From Canna indica (lineage: Eukaryota; Streptophyta; Magnoliopsida; Zingiberales; Cannaceae), in assembly GCA_034359265.1 (NCBI GenBank), contig CP136893.1:46697501-46761500 (forward strand): a stretch of 64,000 bases of DNA. The letters run 5' to 3'. The notes beneath the pieces are model-generated. The model had not been told where the DNA came from and searched no databases. It saw nothing but the letters and a program-made list of their open reading frames with translations. The translations under genes were made by a program, and so were the position numbers. Each line of letters begins with the position of its first letter. The first letter of the stretch is position 1. Positions 44,411 through 55,260 of this stretch are shown here, one piece after another.

Positions 44411-44981
44411 TTATTTAAGTGTAGTGTCTCCCCCTACATTTAAGAATGAAGACTTTGGTACCCAAATTTCTTTGGATTCATGGGGGTTAGAAGATTTTGG
44501 AACCCGAAGTGATTTAGCATTAGGGTTCCTTTCTAATACACAATCCCTAACTATATGTCTATACATGCCACAACAAAAATAATGACCTTCAAATTTAATA
44601 GAAGCACGATGATGGAGATGAATGTGTGGATGAGCATGGGAAGATACTTTAGAGAATTTTGCATAAGAGGCATGGGCATACATATTTTTTTTATATTTTC
44701 TCATTTAAAGAAAGTAACTCATTTTTTAATGAAAACATGCTAACATTCTATTTTTCAATTTGTAAGCATAATGAGACATTTTCTATTTTCAATGAGTCAT
44801 TCAAATTTTGTAGATCTATATTTTTCTTTTCTAAGGAATATTTATCGTTTTCTAGAAGTTCAACCTTCATTCTTGACTCATTACAAGAAAGGAAAACATC
44901 ATCATTTTCTTGTTCTAGCATTTTATTTTCCTTTTTAAGTTCCTTGAATCTTTTTTTAACACTACTAAATTCTTCATACAT
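44411..44981 (-). pseudogene. Gag C-terminal coiled coil and second zinc knuckle
   Basis: From right to left, 44748-44981 encodes a heptad-rich helix (EEFSSVKKRFKELKKENKML ... NDKYSLEKKNIDLQNLNDSL). 44411-44704 then encodes EGHYFCCGMYRHIVRDC, a knuckle with altered first spacing, followed by KEIWVPKSSFLNVGG. In full Sireviruses this leads into the protease (compare 61287-61727), but here it ends at a stop and non-coding sequence follows. The two frames are offset. Confidence 0.75.
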
Positions 44982-45028
44982 ATGCTCAATTTCATTTTCT
45001 AAGTCTACTTGTGTAAAGATATTACCAC

Positions 45029-45487
45029 CTATAGTAAAGTGGGTACCTCCTTATCCTTCGTTATGAAACAAAGGTTTGCATTCTCCCTTGAGCTTTCTTC
45101 CCCACTTGAAGGTGGTGATGACTTGCTTACATCCCAAGTAGCCATTAGTGCTTTCTTCTTCATCCTTCTTCTTTTATCTATCTTTGAGGATGATGAGGAG
45201 GTGAGCTTTGTCTTAGGACAATCGCTCTCCAAGTGTCCGGGCTTGTTGCATTGGAAGCACATGATTCTATTTTTGCCCTTCTTCTTCTTGAGAGGCTTTC
45301 CCATTAGCTCCATCGACATCCGTCCAAGATGAATCATATCTTCGTGGTACTCGGATCCTTCATTCTCCGATGATGATGATGATGATGATGATGATGTCCT
45401 ATCACCAAATGATGCTTTTAAGGCAATATTCTTGCCTTTGGGGGCATCTTTCTCCTTTTTTGCCTTCATATGGATCTCATGGGTCAT
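45029..45487 (-). pseudogene. Gag middle with first zinc knuckle
   Basis: LMGKPLKKKKGKNR then MCFQCNKPGHLESDC is a perfect CX2CX4HX4C knuckle for packaging element RNA. A polyserine run precedes it (nine serines near 45370-45400, from a GAT/ATC trinucleotide tract), and KKKALMATWDVSKSS follows, as at 62200. It is separated from 45622-45981 by a short frame break. Confidence 0.8.
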
Positions 45488-45621
45488 GAGAGATCTAATG
45501 AATTAGATGATCTTCATGGTGCCAAGATTCTTGGCCTCCATGATAGCACCACCTTTGGCTCCCATGCTTTGGGAAGTGATCGAAGAAGCTTCCTCACTTT
45601 TTCTTCCTCTTGTATGTCCCT

Positions 45622-46020
45622 TCAAAGGTTAGTTAAAGCATTGACAATATTTTGAAAACGGGCATACATTTGATCCATGTTCTCATGAGTTTGCATTTTA
45701 AAGAGTTCATAGTCATGCATAAGCAAATTTATTTTAGACTCTTTAACTTGGGAAGTTCCCTCATGGGCAGTTTCTAAAACATACCAAATATCAAAAGCAT
45801 AATTACAACATGATATTCTATTGAACTCATTTATAGATAAACCATAATGTAATGCATTAACTGCTTTGGCATTTGAATTAAATAATTTGATCTCTTCTTG
45901 AGACCAATCATCCATGCTCTTGGAGGGTAGCTCATAATTAACATAAATAGTTCTCCAGGCATCTAATCCTAGGGATTGCAAGAAAATACTTATCCTAGTT
46001 TTCTAATAGGGATAATTGTT
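45622..46020 (-). pseudogene. Gag N-terminal core
   Basis: QSLGLDAWRTIYVNYELPSK, EIKLFNSNAKAVNALHYGLS and TSQVKESKINLLMHDYELFK, then MDQMYARFQNIVNAL, give the conserved copia Gag core. A stop just upstream (46002) and a stop after NALTNL break the full gag. Confidence 0.85.
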
Positions 46021-46136
46021 TCCATCAAAAAGAGGTGGTGCATGAGTTGAAAACCATTGATCTAGTGTGATACTAGAATCCATAAGTGTAGGTTAGATGG
46101 TTAAATCTATTCCTACAACCTTGCTCTGATACCAAT

Positions 46137-47384
46137 TGTTGAGTGAATACCCACACTAGAAGCGGGGGTTAAATAGTGTTGGGTTAATTTTAACTTCAAT
46201 TCAATTTCTTTTAAATCAATTCAAACTTCAACCGAAACTAAGTGCAACTAAATGATATTCGTTAGCAAATATGAAAAGCAATTATAAGCAATCAAATAAG
46301 GTAATGCAAACACAAGAGATTATAGTGGTTCGGCCAACACCGCCTACTCCACTACCATGGCTCTCCACCAAGGATTTCTAACCAACTCCTTTATAGACAA
46401 TGTGTTTCCCTTTGAATACAACCGAGGACTCGCTTCTCAACCCTTTGAGAATGCCTCACATCTATTCACCTTGACAAAACATAATTCTAGAAAGGAAACC
46501 CTGAGGTGTTTAACCTAGCACACCTAGCAAGCTAACAATGGAAACCTAGTTTAATAACAAGAAAAATAACAAAAAATGAGCTAAGAATTAAACCACACAA
46601 GTGAGCTCCCTTGCAAAGCCTCCAACTCGTCAAGATGTAGAGCTCGAAGTGAAGCCGGGGATAAGGCGGAAAGAATGCTTCGAGTAGATGAACGATCGTC
46701 GAAGCTTGTGCGATGAAATCGACTTGGGAAGGCTCAAGAACACTCTAGGAGATCTTCAATGAATGGTTTAGAACCTTTTGGAAGGCTGGTGAGGGGTATT
46801 TATAGCCCCTCACTCGACAGCTCCACCCAACGAGCATTTTTCTGCCCGTTGGGGACGCCTGATCGCTTGTCGATCGATCGATCGTCGGTCGATCGACTGA
46901 TCGACCTCCCAAGCGACCGCGGCAATTTGCCACTTTTGGGCACACTTCGGTCGACTGACTGGTCCACCGAATTGGCTACTGCCAATTTTTCACCACATTC
47001 GGTCAACTGAATTGGCTACTACCAATTTTTGGTTTCATTCGGTCGACCAACTGGTCGACCGAACCTGTGCTGAGACTGTTTCTTCGAGTTGTCTTCTTGC
47101 GCGCTTCACTTCCAGGTTCTATTACCAAGACTTGACTTGGATAATATTACAATTAGGCTTGCGATATATACCTACAGACATATTACATGAATTCTTTTTC
47201 TAACTCTAGATTTTCTACTCGATCTATGACAGAGCCATTTTTGTCGATTCTTGTTTTTCTCCGAATGAACTTCGCGCGCATATCATAACCTCAACTTGAG
47301 ATCAAACACTTGATAAGCTCATCAGAATAAGTTTGTTACCATCAAAATTAAGATGATGACCAAGGTTGAAACCATAGGCTAACA
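46137..47384 (-). repeat. 5' LTR of the gag-only element (B type)
   Basis: Runs TGTTGAG ... GGCTAACA on the plus strand, 1248 bp against 1254 bp for its partner, with very similar sequence throughout. TATA at 46797-46804 and a GTCGAC cluster at 46870-47065. Confidence 0.85.
46797..47065 (-). promoter_or_regulatory. LTR promoter module
   Basis: Minus-strand order: CGGTCGAC/GATCGATCG cluster (46870-47065), AACGAGC...GCCCGTTGGG pair (46828-46852), TATAAATA (46797-46804). Confidence 0.6.
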
Positions 47385-47593
47385 TTACTCTCCGCGGTGA
47401 GCTCGGCCTGAACCCCTGAGTGTAGTCCTTGGCTACCATGCCACTACTTCCGACCTCAGAGCCCTTACTCGACTCCTCGTGCACGATTCTACCTTACGCT
47501 CCTCGACGAGCTCGGCCTAAACTCCCGAGTACAGTCCTTGGCTACCACGCCACTACTTCCAATCTTAAAGCGTTTACTTGACTCCTTGCGCTC
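47385..47593 (+). repeat. About 112 bp tandem repeats, first block (two copies)
   Basis: The unit contains GAGCTCGGCCTGAACCCC, GAGTGCAGTCCTTGGCTACC, CACTACTTCCGGCCTCAGAG and CCCTTACTCGACTCCTCG. The array resumes at 49174 after an inserted LTR element. Confidence 0.88.
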
Positions 47594-49173
47594 TGTTAGG
47601 GACTTTTTGATGCGCTCGAGTGACGACGAATCATGACGGAATGTTCCCTACCTATTTGTAAATATGTTTTCCCGTCCATGTAATTTTGCCTTTTTATTCT
47701 AGTTCGTACTTGTAAAATCCTTTGTGCGATCGCCGAGGGGCCCACGGTACGAGTTGGATGCATTTCGAGGTCATTCAACGCTTGGTGCGTGCGTCACAGC
47801 TAAGCGGAGAATTTTTCCTACATTTGTCATGGCCGTGGCCATGAAAAATCACCATTTCGCATGGCCACAATTTTTTCATGCTCCTCGTGCTTTTGGGAAC
47901 CTTGGGGGTGGCACTTGGGGGTTAGGGGTCTCTTGTATAATGTAGGAGAGCGTTAACAAACAAAGCAGTTGCCTTGGGCGGAGACAAACGAGTGGCCCAT
48001 ATGGTCATGCGACATGTCGATCTTCGCCCAAGACAATTGTGGAGCTCGTCCTACACCCGATTTTATGTTTTGTTGCATCCATAGTCCTGTAATGTTGTTT
48101 TACTTTACGCCTTCAGTACCATTCGACCAACATAGTCTTTTGGGGGTGCGGATATGGAATGTGAGGTTGGCACGTGGACCAACATATGTCCCGTGATGTT
48201 AAGTCGGGAAGCCCAATTCGGGATAGGTTCGATATGATAGGCTCTTGCACAGGATGCAAGGGTACCTCACGGGTCTTCCGCATAAAATAATTGGCCCGTG
48301 ATAGTTGGTATCAGAGCAAGAATTACAAGCCTCCAACTGAGAAAGCCCTCGATGCATACATAGCCGATGTACATTCTGCTTGTGGCACTCGAGTTGCTGA
48401 TGCAGTGAACCCAGTCAATGAACCTTCCAACTATTGTATTTGGGGAGGCAAGCATTCGTCGATCAATGCGAAGTCTGTGATTTTTGTGCAGGGCGGATGG
48501 GCCCCTAAGACGCAAAGTCGTTTGCATGCAGAGGAGATGGCTCTTAAGTCGTGTGCGTAGAGCATATCTCTCATAAGACACATAGTGGTGTGCAGAGCAG
48601 ACTCTCTCATAAGACGTAAAGTCGTGCGTGGAGTAGATCTCTAGTAAGATGCACATTGTGCGCAAAGTAGACTCTCTCATAAGTCGCGAGGATAGCGCGT
48701 AGGGCATTGTCCCCTAAGTCGTAGTGCAGAGCCGATGGCTCGTGAGTCACCAAGGATGGTGCACAAGGCATTGTCCCCTAAGACGCAGCGTAGAGCCGAT
48801 GGCTCGTGAGTCACCAAGGATGGTGCGCAGGGCGTTGTCCCCTAAGATGCAGTGTAGAGCTGATGGCTCGTGAATCGCCAAGGATGGTGCGCAGGGCGTT
48901 GTCCCATAAGACGCACCGCTGAGCCGATGGCTCGTGAGTCGCCAAAGTTTGTGCGCAGGGCTGATGACCCCTAAGACGCATCAGAGCAAATTGCTCGTGA
49001 GACGTCAAGTTGGTGCGCAGGGCTGATGTCAATTTGGTGCGTAGAGCAAATTGCTCGTGAGACATCAAGTTGAAGCCCAATTCAAGATGGATTCGATATG
49101 ATAGGCTTATCCCTTGCATGGGATGCAAGGGTGCTGCACGGGTTCTTTCACACAAAACAATTGGCCTGTGATA
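47594..49173 (+). mobile_element. Small non-autonomous LTR element with tandem-repeat interior
   Basis: Starts TGTTAGGGAC at 47594. The first LTR runs to about 48303 and is followed at once by TTGGTATCAGAGCAAG, a clear PBS. The last about 95 bp of the LTR (GAAGCCCAATTCGGGAT ... GGCCCGTGATAG) recurs at 49074-49173, marking the end of a truncated second LTR. The interior holds short tandem repeats. It lies inside the 112 bp array, which flanks both sides. LTR ends are TG...ATAG rather than TG...CA, and no clear duplication was found. Confidence 0.65.
48480..49075 (+). repeat. Tandem repeats inside the small LTR element
   Basis: Units of about 36 bp (CTCTCATAAGACGCAAAGTC type) grade into about 70 bp units (GAGCCGATGGCTCGTGAGTC, then GCGCAGGGCGTTGTCCCCTA). 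Confidence 0.85.
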
Positions 49174-49790
49174 GTGCGGTTATGCCTTATGCTCCTCGGC
49201 GACCTCAGCCTGAACCCCCGAGTGCAGTCCTTGGCTACCACGCCACTACTTCCGGCCTCAGAGCCCTTACTCGACTCCTCGTGTGCGGTTCTGCCTTATG
49301 CTTCTCAACGAGCTCAACCTAAATCCCAAGTGCAGTCCTTGGCTACCACGCCACTACTTCCAGCCTTAGAGCCCTCATTTGACTCCTCGAACGCAGTTTT
49401 ACCTTACGCTCCTCAGCAAGCTCGGCCTGAACCACTGATTGCAGTCCTTGGCTACCAGCCACTACTTCCAGGCTTAGAGCCCTTACTCGACTCCCTGCGT
49501 GCGGTTCTGCATTGCGCTGCTCGGCGAGCTAGGCCTAAACCCCAGACTGCGGTCGTTGGCTACCATGCCACTACTTCCGGCCTCATAGCCCTTACTCAAT
49601 TCCTCGCACGCGGTTTTGCCTTACGCTCTGCGGCGAGCTCAGCCTGAACCCCCCGAGTGCAGTCCTTGGTTACCACACCACTACTTTCGGCCTCAGAGCC
49701 CTTACTCGACTCCTCACGCGCGGTTCCACCTTACGCTCCTCGGCGAGCTCGACCTGAACCCTTGAGTCCAGTCGTTGGTTACCGGACAAC
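49174..49790 (+). repeat. About 112 bp tandem repeats, main block (about six copies)
   Basis: Same unit as 47385-47593. Copies recur at about 49280, 49390, 49500, 49610 and 49720. Open frames across it on the plus strand reflect the repeat only. Confidence 0.9.
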
Positions 49791-50041
49791 CAAATCGGAA
49801 AAGAGGAACATGCAAATCACAAGGTAAGCCCTTCAAGTGCTAACAGTTAAAAGGCCTCGAGGGGCAATAATTCTTTACAGGCTGAATAAAAATGACCCAC
49901 ATACGGGTAACTCATTGGAGTTACTTGGCCTTAGTCGATGCAACATGAACCCTCCTCTCTGAAACAACACTCTCCGGCAAATCCTCCTCAGAATGAGTGG
50001 AAGTCTCCTCCCCAGGCTCTGAAACCCCAAGAACACCATCC

Positions 50042-51722
50042 TGTTGGTTGAAATGGCCTACGCTAAAGGGCGGGGGGAGGGGGGGTGAATAGTGTGTTGT
50101 CTAATTTCTTCGCCTAATTTCGATTTTAATCGTATTCTTAGATCACTTAGACAATTCAAGATTGAATGACTAAACGCGGAAGCGATAAATGATAAAGCAA
50201 TAGATACAAACAAGATATCAATGCAAACACAAGGATTTATAGTGGTTCGGCCCCAATGCCTACTCCACTACCTAAGCACCCCACTTAGGATTTCCAAACT
50301 AAACTTTACTAGATTAATCTTGTTTCCCTTACAACGATGACTTTGACCTGAAGAGTCTCTCTCTCCACCTAAGGCACTTCCACACCCGAAAGTCTCCGCT
50401 TTCTTACCGAGAGCACTCTTCCACATCAACCTAAGGGACAACTCAACTAATCCTAGTAAACTAAGTTTACACAAGTGGCTTTACACCTTCTACACCAAGG
50501 TAACCACTTACACACAAGACCTAACACTAGGTCCTCTTATATGCTCAAATACAATGAAATAAATTACAAAAATACACAAGTAATGGAGCAAATAAATAAT
50601 ACAATAAATACTTAGCTCCAAACACGAGTCCTAGTTTCTCTTGATGCCTCAATAATGAATCGTTCAAAGGTTGAAGGCAAGATCAAGGATGTATCAAGGA
50701 AACTAGGGTTGTCAAAGGGATGACTCAAGGAATGCTTTGAAAATGATCAAGAATGGCTCAATGGAAGCTTGGATCAGTTGTTAAGGAGAGTTAATGAAGG
50801 ATGGAGAGGAGTATTTATAACCCCTTAACCAAATGGCAGCTCAACGGGCAGAAAACTAGTCATTTTCGCCGTTCGGTCGCTTACTGGTCGATTGTCGGTC
50901 GACCGCCCAGCGACCGCTGGCTCTCTGTGAATTAATCACACTGTTCGGTCGATCGACGGGTCAATCGAATGAGTCACGACTTCAGCGATCCACAATCCGG
51001 TTGACCGAAGCAGCTTCTGCCAATTTTTGGCCTCTGTCGGTCGACCGAACCTGGGCAGGGCAGATTTCTTTGCTTATTTGTTCGTTTTCTGATTTCGTCT
51101 TCGCTAAGTCTACTTATATAACATTTCTTAACTCTAAGTTAATAACTTTAAAACATGAATGTTATATAAGGATTACCCCCCATTTGGATTCAATAAAAAT
51201 ATCTAAAAAATCAAAATCCTTAAGAATCAAAATCTAATTTTTGGGGTCTAGTACAAATTTTCTAATTTTTCGAGTCAAGAATGGGTAGGCTAAAGGCTTC
51301 CAAAAATTCCTAAAAAATATCTCGTTATCTAATTTTAACCCAAGGAACAATTACCGCCATTTTTTATGTCAAGAAAGTATCTAGGTCATATAGCCCTCCA
51401 AGGAGCTCCCTACGCTATTTCAGGACGGTTTTCGGGTTTTCATGTTTTAGGATTTGGGGATGGTTTTTGGATTCTTATGCATCATCATGAGGATATTACA
51501 ATATAAACTAGACACCCTAAACCAATACTTTATCTTCCCAACGAATCCACGCACGTCAACCAACGTCCTTTCGATTTCTCGATTTCTTCGATATTTTCGA
51601 TCGAGGACATCGTGCGCTAATCGATATGGAACCTGAAAGTATTTCTCAATTAAATCATTAGTTCCATGTTTGTTATCATCAAAATTGAGATTAAGACCAA
51701 GGTTGAAAACTTTAAGTCAACA
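50042..51722 (-). mobile_element. Solo LTR (D type), minus
   Basis: Runs TGTTGGTTGAAATGG ... AAGTCAACA, with a perfect 5 bp duplication CATCC (50037-50041 and 51723-51727). The host ORF reads KEVKD then GVLGVSEP across it in frame. It carries TATA at 50812-50819 and a GTCGAC cluster. Confidence 0.92.
50812..51060 (-). promoter_or_regulatory. LTR promoter module
   Basis: TATAAATA (minus, 50812-50819), AACGGGCAGAAAA and GCCGTTCGG (50833-50869), then GTCGACCG cluster 50890-51055. Confidence 0.6.
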
Positions 51723-51981
51723 CATCCTTCACTTCCTTGGAAGGGTGAGCTTCTGAAAAATCAACTCCAGGAGCCAGAAGTTGAGCCTGCTCGATTGCTT
51801 TCTAAAAACTTGTATCGTATACCTTGACGGCAACACCGTTGTAGTGGCCCACTTTGGCCTCAAGCCTTTGGACGGCATATCACCTTTTGTCCACCTCAGC
51901 TCGCTATTGTGCCTTAACCACTTCAAATTCAGCTTGCAACAACGCTCTGACTACCTCAGTCTCAGTTCGCAAACGAGAATT
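51723..51981 (-). other. Gypsy-type ORF segment between the two solo LTRs
   Basis: 259 bp of the interrupted ORF (see 49934-55260) with one in-frame stop after KVYDTSF. It forms the spacer of the inverted LTR pair. Confidence 0.7.
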
Positions 51982-53786
51982 TGTTTGCTTAAGATTTTCA
52001 ACCTTGGTCTTAATCTTAGTTTTGATGATAACAAACACGGAACTAATGTTTCATTGAGAGTTATTTTTAGGTTCCATATCGGTTAGCGCACGACGTCCCC
52101 GATCGAAAAAACTGGAGAAATCAGAGAAACCAGCAAGGACGCTTGTCGTCACTCGGGATTCTTCGGGAAGTTAGAGTTTAGGTCTAGGGTGTCTAGTTTA
52201 TATTGTAAATCCTCATGATGATGCATAAGAATCCAAAAACCAAACCCAAACTCCAAAATATGAAAACCCGAAAACCGCCCTGAAATGTACTAAGCCTAGG
52301 GAGCTCCTTGGAGGGCTATATGACCTAGATATTTACTTGACATAAAAAATGGCGGTAATTGTTCCTTGGGTAGAAATTAGATAACGATGTATTTTTTAGG
52401 ATATTTTGGAAGCCTTTAGCCTACCCGTATTTAACCTGAAAGATTAGAAAATTTCCGTTTTCCGAGAATTTGTACTAGACCCCAAAAACTAGATTTTGAT
52501 TCTTAAGGATTTTGATTTTTTAGATATTTTTATTGAATCCAAATGGGCGGTAATTCTTATATAACATTTATGTTTTAAAATTAATAAATGTTATATAAGT
52601 ATGCTTAGCGAAGACGGAACCCAAACAAGTAGAGAAACAAAGCAAAGAAAACTACTCTGCCTAGGTTCGGTCGATCGGTCAGTCGACCGAATGGTGTTAA
52701 AAAATGGTAGTAGCCATTTCGGTCGACCGAACAGCGCCAAAAATTCACAGTGTCTACTTCAGTAGACCAGGCGGTCGACCGACCGAGGCCAAAAATGGGC
52801 AGTGCTTGCGTCGGTCAACCGAATTGCGAATGAAAAGAATCGCGACTCATTCGATCGACCCGTCGGTCGACCGAATAGAGTGATTAAAGCGCAGAAAGCC
52901 CACGGTCGTTGAGCGATTGATCGGTCAGTCGATCGACGATCAAACGACAACCGACCGAACGGCGAAAATGGCTAGTTTTCCGCCCGTTGAGCTGGCTATT
53001 TCATTCTATTCCATCTTGGCTCTATAAATACCCATGCCTAAACCTTCCTAAGATACTTTTGATAACTCCTACACTTCATTGAGCCATCCTTGATCAATTC
53101 TAAGCTTGATTGAGCTACAATTCTTGAAATCCCTAGCTTGATCTCTCATTCCTTGATATAGCCTTCAAAACTTCATCGATTCATCACCTTGAGGCATCAA
53201 GAGGACTAGGGAGTATGTTGTGGAGCTAAGTATTTTATTGTTTGATTTATTGCTTCATTTTGTATTGTATTTTCATATTATTTCATTGTATTTGAGCTTG
53301 TAAGAAGACCTAGTGTTAGGTCTTGTGATTAATTGGTATCCTTGGTGTAGAAGGAGTAAACCCACTTGTGTAAACATAGTTTACTAGGATTAGTTGCATT
53401 GTCCCTTAGGGTTGAGGTGGAAGAGTGCTCTCGGTAAGAAATTGAAGACTTCCGGGTGTGGAAGTGCCTTAGGTTGAGAGTGAGACTCTTCGGGTCAAAG
53501 TCCTCTTTGTAAGGGAAACGATTTAATCTAGTAAACTTAGTTTGGAAATCCTAAGCGGGGTGCTTAGGTAGTGGAGTAGGCATTGGGGCCGAACCACTGT
53601 AAATAATTGTGTTAGCATTGTGTTCCTTGCATTTCTTATTGCTTATCATTTATATATCTTGCTTCCGCTTACTTCTCGATTCGTAAATTGCCTAAGTAGT
53701 TTAAGAAAAGTTTAAAATCGAATTTAGGCTAATTGTTTAGTTAATACACTATTCACCCCCCTCTATTGTTGCCATTTCACCCAACA
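51982..53786 (+). mobile_element. Solo LTR (D type), plus
   Basis: Runs TGTTTGCTTAAGATTTTCAA ... CATTTCACCCAACA, with a perfect 5 bp duplication GAATT (51977-51981 and 53787-53791). It is homologous to 50042-51722 but in the opposite direction. TATAAATA at 53023. Confidence 0.92.
52665..53030 (+). promoter_or_regulatory. LTR promoter module
   Basis: CGGTCGACCGA variants at 52667-52960, GAACGGCGAAAA...CCCGTTGAGC pair (52969-52991), then TATAAATA 53023-53030. Confidence 0.6.
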
Positions 53787-55260
53787 GAATTTTTCGCTAG
53801 CCACAACCAGCTCTTGATGAAGCTTAGTCGACTCTGCCTTAGCGGTTGTAGATTGGTTTTCTACCTCTTTTACTTGGATGATTAAAAGATCAACCTCACT
53901 GGCCTTGGATTCCATGGCCCTCTTTAATGGTTCAACCTCGCAGGAACGAACGATCGACTCCTTAAGCAAAGACACTTGCAGCTTCTTGGTCAAACTGAAT
54001 AGACCAGACCGAAAAGACTCCCATGGATTTACCCCCCGCCAAGGACGACACCTGAGCACCAGCATGAGCACCGTTGCCACCCCCGGAAGGAACGACCGAC
54101 AGAGAGTTTCCCATCATCTCCACAGGCGTGATTGTAACTCCACCTACTGGGAGATCTACCGATTCTAGGACCCTCGATGGTACTTCCGTTTCTTCTGCGG
54201 AGTCTCAAGGGGGAGTAGGGAGGGGTAGGAGCATCCGAAATTGCCAACTACTCAATTGTCTCCGAAGCGGGAGGTACCAAAGACCTAGAGGGCCAAAGAC
54301 CTAAGGGATTGTTCTCTGAGTCATTCTCCCTCATCACCACCCACCGAGTGCGAGCACTAGGAGCCTTCCACAACGAAGACATTTTCTCTACACAAAAGAA
54401 AGGCCAAACGAGTGAGTAATTTTTAGACTAAGAAAAGACGCTGAACACACTGCGCCTCAAAACCTACTTATATACTCCAAAACCAAGGACTCGATGTGAC
54501 TTCTGTTAAAAATCTCCTGAGGAGCAAGAGGAACATACGAATAATTCTTTTCTAGGAAGGCGACCAAGGCTTCATCCCCTGGAGGAATACTCGCCTCCTC
54601 GAAATCCTGAATAGAACGAGGATTCGGCCTCTTAGATAGAGGAAACCTCTCTGTACAATGTGGAGGATCTAGCCAGAAGGGCCAAACCCCCTCTCGTGAT
54701 TTGACCCTAAAGAAGCGGGCTTGAAGCCTTTGTATGAACTCTTAAACAGAGCAAAAAGCTTCCTCCCTGGGACAACATTAAAGGATACCACAGCCCTTTC
54801 TGGGCACCCTTTGCTTGGAAAATAGAGAAGAAGACATGAAGGCTCAGTTTGATCTTAAGGCATTCCATTACAATCTCGAAGCACCAAACGAAGGCCCAAC
54901 TATTTGGGTGCAACTACATGGGAGCCACGTTAACTAAATTTAGAACGCCGTGTTCAAAATCGGTAAAGGGCAGGCGAATTCCCAACTCCTCAAAGAAAGT
55001 CTGGTACATGAAGACAAATTTTGAGTTAGTGTTATAACACACCCGATCCGACAGGAGGCTTGGAATACACTCGTAGTCCACCTCAGTGCCTTCACGAGCA
55101 ATGGACACGCTCTCCCGAAAGGACAGAATGCTATTAAGGTCGGTTAACACCGAACCGTTTAACTTCACATCCTTCTGAACCTAGGAGTAGGATTTCAGAT
55201 CCTTCACCGACATCCCAAATTCTGATTTCACTACGACACTTTTTCTCACCATCGTGAAAA

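Larger units (their letters stand above)
42926..46136 (-). mobile_element. Internal region of a gag-only Sirevirus relative with two LTRs
   Basis: Bounded by matching LTRs 41672-42925 and 46137-47384, with PBS inverse GCTCTGATACCAA (46123-46135) and polypurine modules at 42926-43110. Coding consists of gag, a coiled coil and a second knuckle only. 42930-44400 is non-coding, and no pol motif is present. Confidence 0.85.
49934..55260 (-). pseudogene. Gypsy-type transposon ORF split by two solo LTRs
   Basis: Minus-strand pieces form one former ORF. 54914-55168 and 54707-54913 encode SLLSDRVCYNTNSKFVFMYQ, FFEELGIRLPFTDFEHGVL and LHPNSWAFVWCFEIVMECLK, which match the plant 'putative gypsy-type transposon' domain (Pfam Transposase_28 style). 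A helical region follows (53788-54080: KESIVRSCEVEPLKRAMESK). After the plus-strand solo LTR, 51723-51981 gives RLEAKVGHYNGVAVKVYDTS, then APGVDFSEAHPSKEVKD, and after the second solo LTR, GVLGVSEPGEETS to a stop near 49934. Such ORFs belong to Tat-type gypsy relatives. Stops and frameshifts show it is dead. Confidence 0.7.

Noticed and set aside
44659..45066. Plus-strand 135-residue frame rich in F and S
   Set aside because: Antisense of the gag coiled coil (Lys/Glu codons read backwards as Phe/Leu/Ser).
49114..49647. A 177-residue plus-strand frame
   Set aside because: It runs along the 112 bp tandem array, and its repeats are the array unit.
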